Shown one piece after another: positions 13,245 to 25,116 of a stretch of DNA of 64,000 nucleotides (positions are counted from its first letter, which is position 1; the number at the start of each line of letters is the position of its first letter). The notes under the pieces were generated by a model. It had not been told where the DNA came from. It saw only the letters and a program-made list of their open reading frames with translations, and searched no databases. Where the stretch lies: contig CM043801.1 of the NCBI GenBank assembly GCA_023974075.1, positions 4,547,769-4,611,768 on the forward strand, read 5' to 3'. Source of the DNA: Chaenocephalus aceratus (taxonomy: Eukaryota > Chordata > Actinopteri > Perciformes > Channichthyidae). The position numbers were made by a program, and so were the translations under genes.

Positions 13245-13705
13245 TTAATAATAATAATAATAGATTTATTTTGTTAGCGCATTTACAGGTGCTCAAAGAC
13301 GCTTTACAGATATAGTGAAAAGAAAAGAACATCAAATAAATATATTTAAAGTTAAAGTCAAATAATACAAAAACAATCACACAGTAAAAGCCAGATTGAA
13401 GAGGTGAGTTTTTGTGAGTGTGTTGAAGGAGGTGAGGTCAGTGCAGTCTCTGATGGGTTGGGGGAGTGAGTTCCAGAGGGAGGGGGCAGCAACGGAGAAG
13501 GCTCTGTCCCCCCAGGTCCGGTGATTGATGCGGGTGGGGATGGATAGGAGGTTGGCTTCTGATGAGCGGAGGCAGCGGGAAGGGGTGTGGTGGTGCAGCA
13601 GGTCTGTGAGGTAGGGGGAAGGGGTGTGGTGGTGCAGCAGGTCTGTGAGGTAGGGGGAAGGGGTGTGGTGGTGCAGCAGGTCTGTGAGGTAGGGGGGGGC
13701 TGATT
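13245..13705 (-). pseudogene. LINE ORF2 C-terminal fragment, minus strand
   Basis: Read on the minus strand, about 13415-13520 gives WGDRAFSVAAPSLWNSLPQP followed by IRDCTDLTSFNTLK, the C-terminal signature of CR1/L2/Rex-type LINE polymerases. The 3' end runs into an (ATT)n tail near 13245-13260. The upstream coding part is replaced by three 39-bp tandem copies at 13581-13698. It is a short, dead fragment. Confidence 0.75.
13581..13698. repeat. 39-bp tandem repeat in LINE fragment
   Basis: Three copies of a unit containing GGTGCAGCAGGTCTGTGAGG, exactly 39 bases apart (starts 13582, 13621, 13660). It is a local expansion of former LINE coding sequence. Confidence 0.95.
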
Positions 13706-13961
13706 GTTGATTGCTAATTAATGAATGTTTAGGCTTGGGTTAGCATGTAGTAAACAAGTGGTAGCTACATCTATGCTAACGATGCTAATTGTAGCCTCCA
13801 AGTTCAAACATAATAGAGTGGTGCAGTGACGCGCCCTAAAGAAAAATCATAAATCTATCCATCATAAACCTATCGATTCGATTTATGATTATACAATTAT
13901 AAAATTAGGGTAGACATGTGGAGATTATTCCGACTGAATAAAACGTGATCCGTCTCGTAAC

Positions 13962-14494
13962 TAGGGTTGGGAACCGAAACTCGGTTCCAGGTGAGAACCG
14001 ATAAGAAAATGCCGGGTACCGGGTACCCATACAAAATAAACAATTTCGGTTCTGCTTAATGGTTCCTAAACACGGTAGACCCTGTATTCCACCGGGTCCG
14101 TCTGCTCCGCGGGGACCCAGTGGAATTCAGCGGCGGACTGGCCATCTGTGTGTTCTGGAGAATCACAGAACGGCCGGCCGTCAGCGAGCCGTTGACGGCC
14201 GGCTCGGTACGCTGCGGCCGGCACCGCCCTTAATTTTTTTAAACGGCATCATGTAAGTTGCGCTGACAGGCGACAGAGGTCCACAGTTGCCCCGCAGCGA
14301 GGCTCCCCACGCCCTCCAGTGTCAGTGTCAGTTAAAGCTTAAAAGAATAAAGATATTTTTGTTATCTAAACGTTTGACCTCTTTCTTTTGGAATCGAAAC
14401 GGGGGATCGATAAGAACCGGAATCGATAAGCAGAGCCGGAATCGATAAGCAGAGCCGGAATCGATAAGCAGAGCCGGAATCGGAATTGAACCCT
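13962..14494. mobile_element. hAT-like element of the TAGGGTTGGG family
   Basis: It begins TAGGGTTGGGAACCGAAAC and ends GGAATCGGAATTGAACCCT, the same style of ends as the intact element at 43700-45052. A 19-bp unit (CCGGAATCGATAAGCAGAG) is repeated three times from 14417. No target duplication is visible, so the right end may be eroded. Confidence 0.55.
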
Positions 14495-15167
14495 CTGAGA
14501 CCCACGGGGCCGTATACGATCCCAAATATCACGTTGTGTTCAAAGCATCATAATTCCATCTGCGAAAACAAATTAAAAGTTGGAATACGTTCTTTTAGTG
14601 TTTTGAAAGTAAAATGAGGTACGTCAAGGAAGTGTACTACAGCTGAGGCTTTGGAGCTGATCTTTCAAGGGGACGATGTCGATGAAAATTCAGACGAATC
14701 TTCTCAGCAAGCCATGTGTGATTGTGGAAAGGAACTGCCATGATATATATCATATGTAGCCTTGACAAAGAAAAAGACAATTCCTGGCAAAAAAACGCCA
14801 ATGGACACTGCCCAAAAGAATGGGCATAACTTATGTTAGAATCTTCTAATCAGTTTTGATACAATGATGATAAATGTGTTCAATTGTCTGTGTTAAATGT
14901 GTCTTTCAATGTTAAGGTTAGCAGTTCTTTTGAATGAAACAAGTAAATAATTCAAGCTCCGTTTAAAAAAAAAAAAAGTGAATGGTCAGATATCCCATAT
15001 TATATTGTATATACGTCTCTAATGCGTGACATATATCATTAGCTGAGGTTGTGCTGATTTCTGGGATGTGTCAAACTTGATTATACTGTAAAGAAATGAC
15101 AATTTATAAGGCAAAACACAAACATATACAAAAACAGAAATGTCCTATGTGGGCCTCAGAGGGTTAA
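14488..15167. mobile_element. piggyBac-like deletion derivative
   Basis: The ends GAACCCTCTGAGACCCAC and GTGGGCCTCAGAGGGTTAA are inverted copies, with TTAA on the right and a decayed form on the left. Near 14650-14720 a short acidic reading stretch (ALELIFQGDDVDENSDESSQ) resembles the N-terminus of piggyBac transposases. The rest of the enzyme is gone. Assignment is inferred. Confidence 0.5.
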
Positions 15168-16304
15168 ATGTGTGTCAACCACAGACCTTGTTTCGAGCTA
15201 TTGCTTTGCATTTTTGTCGTTGTTGTTTTTTTTGGAACCGGAAGAAGCTTACTTCCGGGTTTTAGGACGCGTCACTGCACCACTCTATTGAGAAGAGTTA
15301 AGCATTAAGTGGGATAATACTGTAGAATAAACGGTTTCTGTTTGAGGTTGGTAAAATAAGGTCATCATTGTAAGTTAGAGAGATATTTGATTAGGTAGGT
15401 AACTTTATGCATAGATAAGGTTAATTTAAAGTTGCTATGATCGATTATGCAGACAAGCTAACGCCAAAGTAGTGTTGAAGAGCGGCCTAGTGTATGTGAA
15501 ATCAACCTCACAATAAGATGTGTGTATATTACAAATATTAATGTCAAATTTCAAGATGATTACTTAGATATCACAATATGGTTGGTTGAGCTGGAGTTCA
15601 TTATTGAGCTTACACGTTAACGTCACAGTCTGAAGAACGAACCCAAACCTTGTTGTTTTTATTAATTGTATTACCAAATTGGTATCAAATAAATAGTAAG
15701 CATTGGTAACACCAATGCTGATAAAGTAAACTATTTTATTTGATTATTTGTGTCTGGGAGAAGGTACTGTACCGAGTTCTGATGTTCGGCAGTTATTGAC
15801 TGGGCTTTCTTGTACAAGAGAATACATTTTTTTTTACGACTGTATAATTATCCTTAAATGATGTTATACAATGCACCTAATAAACAAGTATGGCATTTTG
15901 AAACATGATGTGCTAACCTATTCTTACTGTAATTTGTGTGCATTTTTGTTGGAGGAACACCTCAAGGTTCTTGAATGGTCATCTTGGCTTGGCTCTGCTC
16001 ACCCTGATGGACTGCTTGGACGCTTGTTCAAGTATATACACAAAGCCTTTCCAGTCTGAGTACCATTATGTCTTACCAAGTCTTTCATCTATGTCTGAGA
16101 AAAGCTTTTATGTTTACATATGTGTATCAGTCATACTAAACAGTCATTACTTTGAGTCCTAATTGTTCTTCATGTGTGAATAAAATGTTTTGCTTGGCTC
16201 TTTTGCATCTTACTCTGCATTTCATGTGAACAATGTGTATTAGGTCAGCGTGAATGTTATAACTCATTCATACATGGACATGTGTATTACAGTTAAAAAC
16301 AACG

Positions 16305-16620
16305 CACCCTTTCAGTAGTTATACATGTTAGTGACTCATCAATAGATGGTGATGTGTTTCACACTTTACAATAAGGCTCCCTTTCAGTAGTTATACATGT
16401 TAGTGACTCATCAATAGATGGTGATGTGTCTCACACTTTACAATAAGGCTCCCTTTCAGTAGTTATACATGTTAGTGACTCATCAATAGATGGTGATGTG
16501 TTTCACACTTTACAATAAGGATCCCTTTCAGTAGTTATACATGTTAGTGACTCATCAATAGATGGTGATGTGTCTCACACTTTACAATAAGGCTCCCTTT
16601 TGGCAGTTATACATGTTAGT
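16305..16620. repeat. 72-bp tandem repeat
   Basis: Four to five copies of a 72-base unit containing CAGTAGTTATACATGTTAGT and TCACACTTTACAATAAGG; the ACACTTT marker falls at 16361, 16433, 16505 and 16577. The unit includes the terminal motif ACTTTACAATAAG of the host TIR element, so it probably arose by subterminal amplification. Confidence 0.95.
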
Positions 16621-17388
16621 GACTTATTCATAAATGGTCATAAGAGATGCCAAGAAACATCAAGATGGATGGGGGGAATCAACTCAGAGAACAACAGATA
16701 CCAAGGATGCTGGCTGATGAAGAAGATGAAGTAAGCTAAGTAGCCAATACAAGGCTTAGCTGTACAGATAAATGTGGGCTCACTATTTGGCAAGCAACCG
16801 GTCACAGTTGCCCTGTTTATCTCATGTCTTATAAAAGCGTATTAATGATTTATAAAGTGTTCACAACCTAATTAATAAATTAATTATAAACTATTCGTAA
16901 ACCCTTTATAAGGGTAGTCTTATTCTAAAGTGGTACCCATTTATTTAAGATTGAAAATAGTTGACTTTAATGTGAACACTGTACTGTCTGGTTTGTTAGT
17001 TAATCCAAATCAAGCTGCCAGAATAAGTATTGTCACCACCATTGGTGATCATTTGATTACTACGTTATATGGAGATAGTGTCTTCTTGTGCTGTCTCTTC
17101 ATTAAATAACCTTCCACAAATGCAAACAAAATATTTGTGAACTTGAACAACACAAGTTGAATCTAAATTATAAAAATAAACTGTGAATACATTAAAATAA
17201 TGTACAAGTATATTAAAAGCATTTGTGGATATCTTTCAAAATTATACATTTTTAAATAAATATTTATTCACACATTGTCGCTCTGTTCACACAAATAATA
17301 TTAAAACACATCGATAACCGTACATCATATATTTTTGACTATGCTTCATAAGAGCAAATTTGGAGTAAAATAATAAAAGTATTTAAAC

Positions 17389-17475
17389 TTAAAGGGGACC
17401 TATCATGCAAAATGCACTATTTAAATACTATACTACAATATATTTTTCCAATATAGCATAATAGGTCCACTTTAA
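17389..17475. mobile_element. TTAA-flanked MITE, copy 3, 87-bp remnant
   Basis: Both ends of the MITE family are present (TTAAAGGGGACCTATCATGC and GCATAATAGGTCCACTTTAA) but almost all internal sequence is missing. Confidence 0.75.
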
Positions 17476-18085
17476 GAGGAGCAGAAGCAACTTTAGGGTT
17501 CCTGTCACTTCAGGTTAAATCGTGCATATTCCCAAACATATTTTAATGACATCACGTTACCAGAACTCTTTTCCACAGAGTAAATATTTGGGACCCCGGA
17601 GGAACGAGGCCCTGTGGTAGTTTCCTGTTTTACCCTGATTCTATCTTGCTCACAGCACTAAAATAGTTACTTTTGAAAAATTCAATAGCATCATCTTTTT
17701 CCGGAGACAGTACTCCGTAACTTTGGACAATCCCAAGAGGCTGTCAGTTAGGAACTATTTCTTCAACCAGAGTAGTTCCACTGAAACCTTCTGGATTATT
17801 CAGAGTAACCCAAACTGTCTGCATGGCTACACATCACTCCAGGTGCAGTATGTACAAATATATATTTTTGGGGTAAAATGGCCAGATACTAGTGTCATGA
17901 TCCTGGTGTTATTTTGTTTCCAGTTTTATTTTTATTTTTATTGTGGTCTGCACTCAATTTGTCTTTATTTGTTTTACCTTGCCCGGTTTTGTTTTATATA
18001 TACCTGCCTCCCTCTTTTGTTTTGACTGTGTTTGGGTCCAACCTCTTGCCAAACTGGGACAGATTGACTATTTGAAGAATATGAT

Positions 18086-20883
18086 GTAAACCCGAGGCAC
18101 AGGCCGAGGAGGTGGAGTTGCAGCAATCTTTGACTCAAGTTTACTTATCAATACTAAACCAAAATTAAATTATACCTCCTTTGAAAGTCTCGTTTTTAGT
18201 CTTACGCATCCGACCTGGAAAACTTTGCAGCTAATCTTATTTTTACAGTGTACCGTGCACCAGGTCCTTATTCAGAATTCTTATCAGAATTCTCTGAGTT
18301 TTTATCAACGTTGGTACTTAAAACAGATAAAGTAATTATCGTAGGTGACTTTAATATTCATGTTGACGATGATAAAAATAGCCTTACTGTTGCATTTAAC
18401 TCTATATTAGATTCTGTTGGTTTCCGCCAGTGTAAATAAACCAACCCACTGCTATCATCACACTCTCAACCTTGTTCTGATTGATGGTATTGAAATTGAG
18501 CAACTATTAGTCGAACCGCATAATCCTGCTTTATCCGACCATTTCTTAGTAACTTTTGAAGTACTGTTACTAGACTACAAAGCATTAGTCAAAAGCTCTT
18601 GCAGCAGAAACCTATCTGTTAGTGCTATAGCCAAATGTAAGGAAGAGATTCCTCCAATACTTAACTCGATAGCATGTCTGCATGTAAGGGAGGAAACGTA
18701 TACAAAATGTACACCACCCCAAATTAATCATGTTGTTGATAGTGCTATAGATGCGCTGCGAATAAAATTAGACTCTGTTGCTCCTTTGAAAAAGAAGAAA
18801 ATAAAACAACATAGATTAGCTCCATGGCATAATGCCGAAACCCGCAAAATATTGCAAAAGTCTAGACAACTTGAAAGGATATGGCGTTCCACTAAACTTG
18901 AAGAATCTTGTTTAATTTGGCATATTACTCTCAATGAATATAAGAAAGCACTGCGTAAAGCGAGAGCAGCCTACTACTCTTCATTAATAGATGAGAATAA
19001 GAATAATGCAAGATTTCTTTTCAGCACTGTAGCCAGGCTGACAGAGAGCCATAGCCCGATTGAGCCTTCTATTCCCATAGCACTCAGTAGCAATGATTTG
19101 ATGTGCTTTTTTAACGATAAAATTGTTACTCTTAGAAACAAAATTAATGACCTCTTGCCTTTGACCAGTATAGTGTTATCAACCTCCCGGAAACGTAAGT
19201 TCTAATATTACACTAGATAGTAAACTAGAAAGCTTTTCAGCCATAGACCTTGAACAATTAAATTCAATAATTCTCTCTTCTAAACCATCAACGTGCATGT
19301 TAGACCCAATTCCAACTAAGCTGTTGAAGGAAGTTTTTCCATTAATTAGCACTTCTTTATTAAACATTATGAATATGTCTTTATTATCAGGCTATGTTCC
19401 ACAATCATTCAAAGTAGCAGTGATAAAACCGCTTCTTAAAAAGCACAACCTCGATCCAGAGGTTTTAGCCAACTATAGACCTATTTCTAATCTTCCGTTC
19501 CTCTCAAAAATGCTTGAGAAAGCAGTCGCAAAACAGTTGTGTGATTACTTAAAAAACAATGATTTATTTGAAGATTTTCAGTCTGGCTTTAGAACACATC
19601 ATAGCACAGAGACAGCTCTGGTTAATGTCACAAATGACATTCTAATAGCCTCAGACAAGGGACTTGTCTCTATTCTTGTCTTGCTCGATCTCAGTGCTGC
19701 ATTTGATACTATCGATCATGATATCTTATTGCAAAGACTAGAGCACTTAGTTGGCATACAGGGAACTGCTTTAGGCTGGTTTAGGTCCTATCTATCTGAA
19801 CGCTCTCAGTTTGTACGTGTCAATGATGAATCTTCCACGCAAACCAAAGTTAGCCATGGAGTGCCACAGGGCTCAGTGCTCGGACCTATTTTGTTCACAT
19901 TATATATGCTTCCGTTAGGCAATATTATAAGGAATCATTCTGTACATTTTCATTGTTATGCGGATGATACTCAACTATATTTATCAATCAAGCCTGATGA
20001 AATTAATCATCTAAATACAATTCAAGACTGCCTCAAGGACTTAAAAACGTGGATGACCTTAAACTTTTTGATGTTAAACATGACCAAAACTGAAGTTATT
20101 GTACTCGGCCCGAAGAATTTATGAAACAAACTATCTAAAGATATACTAACTCTGGATGGCATTAAGTTGGCCTCCAGTGAGACTGTAAGGAATCTTGGTG
20201 TTATATTTGATCAGGATTTATCCTTTAACGCCCACATAAAATCAATTTCAAGGACCGCCTACTTCCATCTACGTAACATTGCAAAAATCAGGCATATCTT
20301 GCCTCAAAACGATGCAGAGAAACTAGTCCATGCATTTGTTACTTCAAGGCTGGATTATTGTAACTCTTTATTATCAGGGAGTACCAAGAAGTCAGTCAAG
20401 TCGCTTCAGCTGATTCAAAATGCTGCAGCTCGTGTACTAATGAGAGTTAGGAAAAGGGACCACATTACTCCTGTTCTGGCTGCCTTACACTGGCTCCCTA
20501 TAGAACACAGGATAGAATTTAAAATTCTTCTTCTCGCCTACCAAGCCCTTAATGGGCAGGCGCCATCTTACCTTAAATAACTCATTATACCCTACTGTCC
20601 TGCTAGGACATTGCGTTCCAAGAATGCAGGGTTGTTGGTTGTTCCGAGAGTCTCTAAAAGTACAATGGGAGCCAGAGCCTTTTCTTATCAAGTTCCACAG
20701 TTGTGGAATCAACTTCCAGTTTGTGTTCGGGCGGCAGACACCCTATCCATTTTTAAGAGTGCGCTTAAGACCTTCCTTTTTGATAAAGCTTATAGTTTTG
20801 CTGATATAGGCTTAGTTTGTCGGGGGACATCTTACTTCTTCCTTCTCTCTGTCTATACCTGTGTCCTCTCATGTTCCGATTAA
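18086..20883 (+). pseudogene. LINE ORF2 (endonuclease-reverse transcriptase), broken
   Basis: Endonuclease motifs GDFNIHVD (about 18348) and SDHF (about 18535) come first, then polymerase motifs LANYRPISNLPF, DLSAAFDTIDHDIL (motif A), HGVPQGSVLGPILF (motif B), and YADD at 19957-19968 (motif C). Conserved C-terminal blocks LDYCNSLLSG and LHWLPIEHRI follow. The frame shifts near 18437 and again near 19190, and in-frame stops occur at 20122-20124 and 20578-20580, after which the same frame resumes to about 20883. The catalytic core is intact but the protein could not be made as one chain, so the element is inactive. Confidence 0.9.
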
Positions 20884-21425
20884 CCCAGCTTCCCCAAATG
20901 TCTTTCTTTTTGGTGTCTATATACGCCGGGATCCGGAGTCATGGATGATCCTGCGGTCCTGTGTCCTGGATCGCGAGCCCTGGATCTTGAGTCGTGGCTG
21001 TGGTCCTGGATCATAGGTCCTGGATGGATATCCTCGTGGATTCATCTTCCTATTATACACACATGCATTTCCAAACATTTGGACTACCTATGTTGCAAAT
21101 GTATTATCTTTTCAATTTACACACGGCATCTATTGCACGTCTGTCCGTCCTGGGAGAGGGATCCCTCCTCTGTTGCTCTCCCTGAGGTTTCTCCCATTTT
21201 CCCCTTAAACTGTGGGTTTTCTCCGGAAGTTTTTCCTTGTACGATGTGAGGGTCTAAGGACAGAGGGTGTCGTTTTTCTCATACTGATATTCTGAACAAT
21301 CAGTGCTGTTGTATTTGGTGTAAAGTGTCTCTACTGTAGGCTAATTTTATTATATGTACAGCACTTTGGCTCGACCAAAAATTGTTTATAAATGTGCTAT
21401 ATAAATAAAACTTGGTTTGATTTGA
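18086..21425 (+). mobile_element. 5'-truncated L2/CR1-clade LINE
   Basis: It holds part of an apurinic endonuclease, a reverse transcriptase and a 3'UTR ending in ATAAATAAAACTTGGTTTGA and TTTGA repeats, the tail style of fish L2-clade LINEs. The 5' end is lost; the first recognisable protein stretch is RGTGRGGGVAAIFDS near 18092. It lies in the 16.8 kb intron, on the strand opposite to the cadherin gene. Confidence 0.88.
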
Positions 21426-21429
21426 TTTG

Positions 21430-22057
21430 ATTTGTTCCGATTAACCCAGCCAAATATTTGTTCTTGTTTTGTATATATATCTACGCTGGGATCCGGAGTC
21501 GAGGCTGATCCTCTTGCTGTAGTCTTGTGTCTTGGATCCTCTATCCTGAGTTCTGGATTAAGTCGTGGACTTCGGGTCGTGGCTGAACCTGTCTCTGCGG
21601 TCCTGCCTTGGGTCTCGCCATGCTGCTTCCCTGATGGCTTCCTCAGGATTGTAGCTGACATCCTCGTGGATTCATCTTCTTATTACAGACACATGCATTT
21701 CCTAACATTCGGTCTATATGCTGTAAAATGTATTATCTCTTCGATTTACACACGGCATCTATTGCACGTATTTCCGTCCTGGGAGAGGGATCCCTCCTCT
21801 GTTGCTCTCCCTGAGGTTTCTCCCATTTTTTCCCCTTAAACTGTGGGTTTTCTCTGGAAGTTTTTCCTTGTACGATGTGAGGGTCTAAGGATAGAGGGTG
21901 TCGTTTTCCTCATACTGATATTCTGAACAATCTGTGCTGTTGTATTTGCTGTAAAGTGTCTCTAATGTAGGCTATTTTATTATATGTACAGCACTTTGGC
22001 TCGACCAAAAATCGTTTATAAATGTGCTATATAAATAAAACTTGATTTGATTTGATT
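21430..22057 (+). mobile_element. Second L2 3'UTR copy in tandem
   Basis: The block starting TTCCGATTAACCCAGC at about 21435 repeats the block starting with the same words at about 20875 and ends in the same ATAAATAAAACTTGATTTGA tail. It starts exactly at the TTTGA tail of the first copy. Shared landmarks include CCTGGGAGAGGGATCCCTCC and GGTCTAAGGA(C/T)AGAGGGTGT. Confidence 0.9.
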
Positions 22058-22079
22058 CTCTGATATGGTTATGTGTAAT

Positions 22080-22240
22080 GGATGTGGCTCAGGGGATAAA
22101 TACGTGTCGACCAATCAGAGCCCTTGCACTCAAAATGTCAAAGTGTTCTTGACAAGATACTTTACCCCAAATTCCTCCTATTGGCATGTTTACTGTTTTG
22201 AAATGTATGTAAAGTCGCTTTGGCTGGATTACATGTAATT
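22080..22240 (+). mobile_element. Probable SINE
   Basis: ATGTGGCTCAGGGGATAAAT looks like an A-box region, and AGTGTTCTTGACAAGATACT followed by AAAGTCGCTTTGG is a body common to fish SINEs. The B-box is not clear. Confidence 0.45.
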
Positions 22241-22572
22241 AAATGTTCTTTTGTACACTTTCAAATCCAATATTACTAGGACCATGATACAGAAATGACC
22301 ATTTAATATACAGGAACTCACAAACTAGACACTGCTGACTGTCCAGGTAATAATTTCGCCTCAATTAGCAACTTGTACATACACAGCCCGCCATATACCA
22401 GATTGTCACCTTGTCCATCACTGATCCATCATTGAATGAGTTTAACAGAGATGAACAAACAGGGATGAAACTGTCCCCAAGCCTTAACTCTAACTCTGGA
22501 CCTTGATTCACTTGTGTTTTCCTGTGATATGCCTTTTGCTTCTTTTCCAAATGTTTAATGTAACTGCTATCC

Positions 22573-24675
22573 TTAAAGAGCCTGTGACACGGTTTTCCCC
22601 CATCATCCAAACCCATCAATGTGAGTACATATTGTCCCCTTGAAAACCGTTACTGAACTGATTTTGGATTTTTGTACTTTGATAACCATTAATCTGCCCT
22701 TCAATGTTGACCATTTTCTGGATCTTCTCGGGGATTCTTCAAGTCCCGCCAAATGATGGGTGACGTCATTGCGGGCACAGCGCTCCAGCTGCACCGTCCG
22801 GATCCCAGCTTCTGCATGTAAACCTTTATATATATACAGTCAGATGTAAACGCACGACGGCGCACACAGCAGCAAGCTCAGACAGCGATGACAGGTTAAT
22901 GTTGAACGTGTCTGAGAGCTCATATGAGGCTGAAGGATCGGTTTATGTTGTATCTGTTAGAAGTTTAGGAATGAGGTGCGTCAATATGGGCGATCATATG
23001 GTCATGTAGCCAGTGGTGGAATGGGACTAAAAATCATCCCGGGACTCTCGACCGGCCCACTTCGGTACCGCTAGTAAATTGTCAACGGGGGGAGTGGGGG
23101 ATGTCAGGGGCGGCGGGTGCTGTAGATAGTAAATGTAAATATGTAAATATTTGTGTCACTGCATCCTGGTAAAATACAAATATAATGTATAATGTCTGTG
23201 TCTTTGACATTAGCGCTGCTAACCACCTGTGCCCTGTACTACGAAGCCAGTTCAACAGACCCTGGATATGTTTGAGTAACAAACAAACTAACAACAACAA
23301 ACTAACAAACGAGATCTCGCTAAGCGGTCCTACGACGCTGGTTATCAACTCGGTAAATCAAGCCAGGGTTTCTCTCTCCAGCTGAGAGCGCGTTCACGTC
23401 TAAGACACGAGTGGATCTGACTTTAATTACATTTGTCTTGAGTGTTTCGTCAACATAATGTGTTAAATAATACTTCTGCATACAGTCTGTGACACTGTGA
23501 GTGTTGCACGGCCAGATGAGGCTGGAGAAGCTGACTCAGATAAGGAAATATATGATATATTATGATATTATATGATCGATGATCTGATTGATGATGTAAT
23601 ATGAATGATAAGTGCGACACGTCGGCGTCTTCTCTGCATACGGCAGTTTAAACTGTATTTTCTTTATCCTGTAATATGACTTGAGAGATTTAAACTCCGC
23701 ACACTGAGTTGATCGCTTTTCTATAGACGCCGGAGGCGGGCAGCGTCAGGTAAAATAAGTTATTTAGCCTTCTCAAACCTGAGCCTCACGCGCCGCCTAT
23801 GGGGGATGTGCTAGTTACTTATCCGACCGGCCCACTTCGGTACCGGCCCATCGGGATTCGTCCCGATGGCCAGTCCGCCACTGCACCCAGCCCACGTAAA
23901 TTGTCAACGGGGGGAGCCTCGCTGCGGGGAAACGGTGGACCTAGTGTCCCGATCGGAGTGGGAATAATAATAATAATCCATGCATTTTATCCATTAATTT
24001 CCCCAACATTGTGGTAAAAAAAACACACGTTTAATCCATGTTGTTGGTGTACTACAACTACAAAAAGCATCGGTTTGTTTTCTCATCAGGAAATGCAGAC
24101 CGGCTCAAACAAACGATTTTTAATCATCATCCTCACTCATCATTTAATGTATCATATGTTCGCCGAATTGTACATGAAAGCACTAATAAATGTAGTTTCA
24201 TCCACTTGAGTTTACAACCACAAAAATAATCGATTTGTTTTTATATCACATCCGACGGGAGGAAATTCAGCAGCTCTCACTCCCGATTTTTAATCCTAAT
24301 GTAATCATCATCTTCACCACGATCATTTATGTTTATGTCGCCGAATTTACATGAAAGCACTGACAAATATGAATATACTGTAGTCAACTTCATTAAAACG
24401 TTATTAACGTGCCTAATCTCAGTAATTCACCATTTCTACGCATAACAACACACTTTGTCCGTGTTTGGCTCTCGAAGCGTTCCCGCATTGACGTCACTTC
24501 CGGCTTCCCCCAAAACTTCAAAATGAGTCGAAGGAATTTCCCCGCGATGTTCGAAATTATTGATATTTAACGGAACGGTATCGCTTTTTCTTTTTTAAAC
24601 TGACGGTTCGAGATTACTAGTAGCCCAATATTTCATTGCACAACAGTTGTTGGGATGCTGTCACAGGCTCTTTAA
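22573..24675. mobile_element. 2.1 kb TTAA-flanked TIR element
   Basis: TTAAAGAGCCTGTGACA on the left is mirrored by TGTCACAGGCTCTTTAA on the right, with TTAA at each border. The inside holds CpG-rich sequence (for example TGACGTCACTTCCGGC near 24490) and a nested element (23011-23883). No transposase was recognised. The TTAA borders suggest piggyBac-type mobilisation. Confidence 0.72.
23011..23883. mobile_element. Nested hAT-like element (CAGTGGYGGAMTGG ends)
   Basis: The left end CAGTGGTGGAATGGGA is mirrored by GGCCAGTCCGCCACTG on the right; the ends resemble those of the element at 29419-30450. CCGGCCCACTTCGGTACCG and AAATTGTCAACGGGGGGAG occur in direct orientation near both borders. The flanking 8-mers agree only partly, so the insertion is old or rearranged. 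Confidence 0.5.
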
Positions 24676-24880
24676 GCTGCTTTCAGACATTGAGGGTTTG
24701 TTCTGACAGCTGATACCGTGTACCATATATCACAGGCTAATGCTAACTGTTATAATCTCAACATGTAGCTAAATCTAGAAAGATAAGACTTTTAAAATCT
24801 GTCCAGGGACTACAGATGAAAAATAGCCTCTTGGCTAACTCTGGCACGTTTACAGAAATGTTCATTAATGTAGTGCACAT

Positions 24881-24929
24881 TATTCATTTATTTAACAGGG
24901 ACAGTGCGTCCCTGTTAAATAAATGAATA
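24881..24929. repeat. Perfect palindrome, 22-bp arms
   Basis: Arms at 24881-24902 and 24908-24929 are exact inverted copies (core AACAGGGAC AGTGC GTCCCTGTT). It could form a hairpin in DNA or RNA. Confidence 0.9.
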
Positions 24930-25116
24930 AATAAAATAAAAGGAATGACACAATTAATGTCATTGCACGTTTTTCACACTCTGAAGATGTTTTCTCCACT
25001 CCATTCAGTGTGAAACGGTATGGAAAATAACATGACAACTATGCTTTCTGCTGCTTCTGAGCTGTATAACTAACGAGAGTGTGACTCCGTGTTTCATCAT
25101 GTGTCGGCTGTCTTAC

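Larger units (their letters stand above)
13813..15289. mobile_element. TIR element with AATAGAGTGGTGCAGTGACG ends
   Basis: The left AATAGAGTGGTGCAGTGACG is mirrored by CGTCACTGCACCACTCTATT on the right. Related terminal and subterminal sequence recurs near 60911-61030 (GTGGTGCAGTGGCGCTATC, then GTAGGGTAGACATGTGGA), so this is a family. It carries two other elements inside it (13962-14494 and 14488-15167). Confidence 0.7.
12515..16937. mobile_element. 4.4 kb TIR element with several nested insertions
   Basis: The left end GGTACCACTTTACAATAAGA pairs with the right end TCTTATTCTAAAGTGGTACC. The subterminal segment around 12660-12750 (GCCAGCATCCTTGGTATCTG) reappears inverted at 16680-16760. Between the arms lie a minus-strand LINE fragment (13245-13705), a second TIR element (13813-15289) that itself holds two elements, and a 72-bp tandem array (16305-16620). 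No transposase frame survives. No convincing target duplication is seen, so the superfamily is left open. Confidence 0.75.

Noticed and set aside
16305..16620. CRISPR-like regular repeats
   Set aside because: The 72-bp units are contiguous without spacers, in a vertebrate intron.
17723..18025. 100-codon frame before the LINE as its ORF1
   Set aside because: Low-complexity F/Y-rich translation of AT-rich DNA, with no zinc-knuckle or coiled-coil signature.
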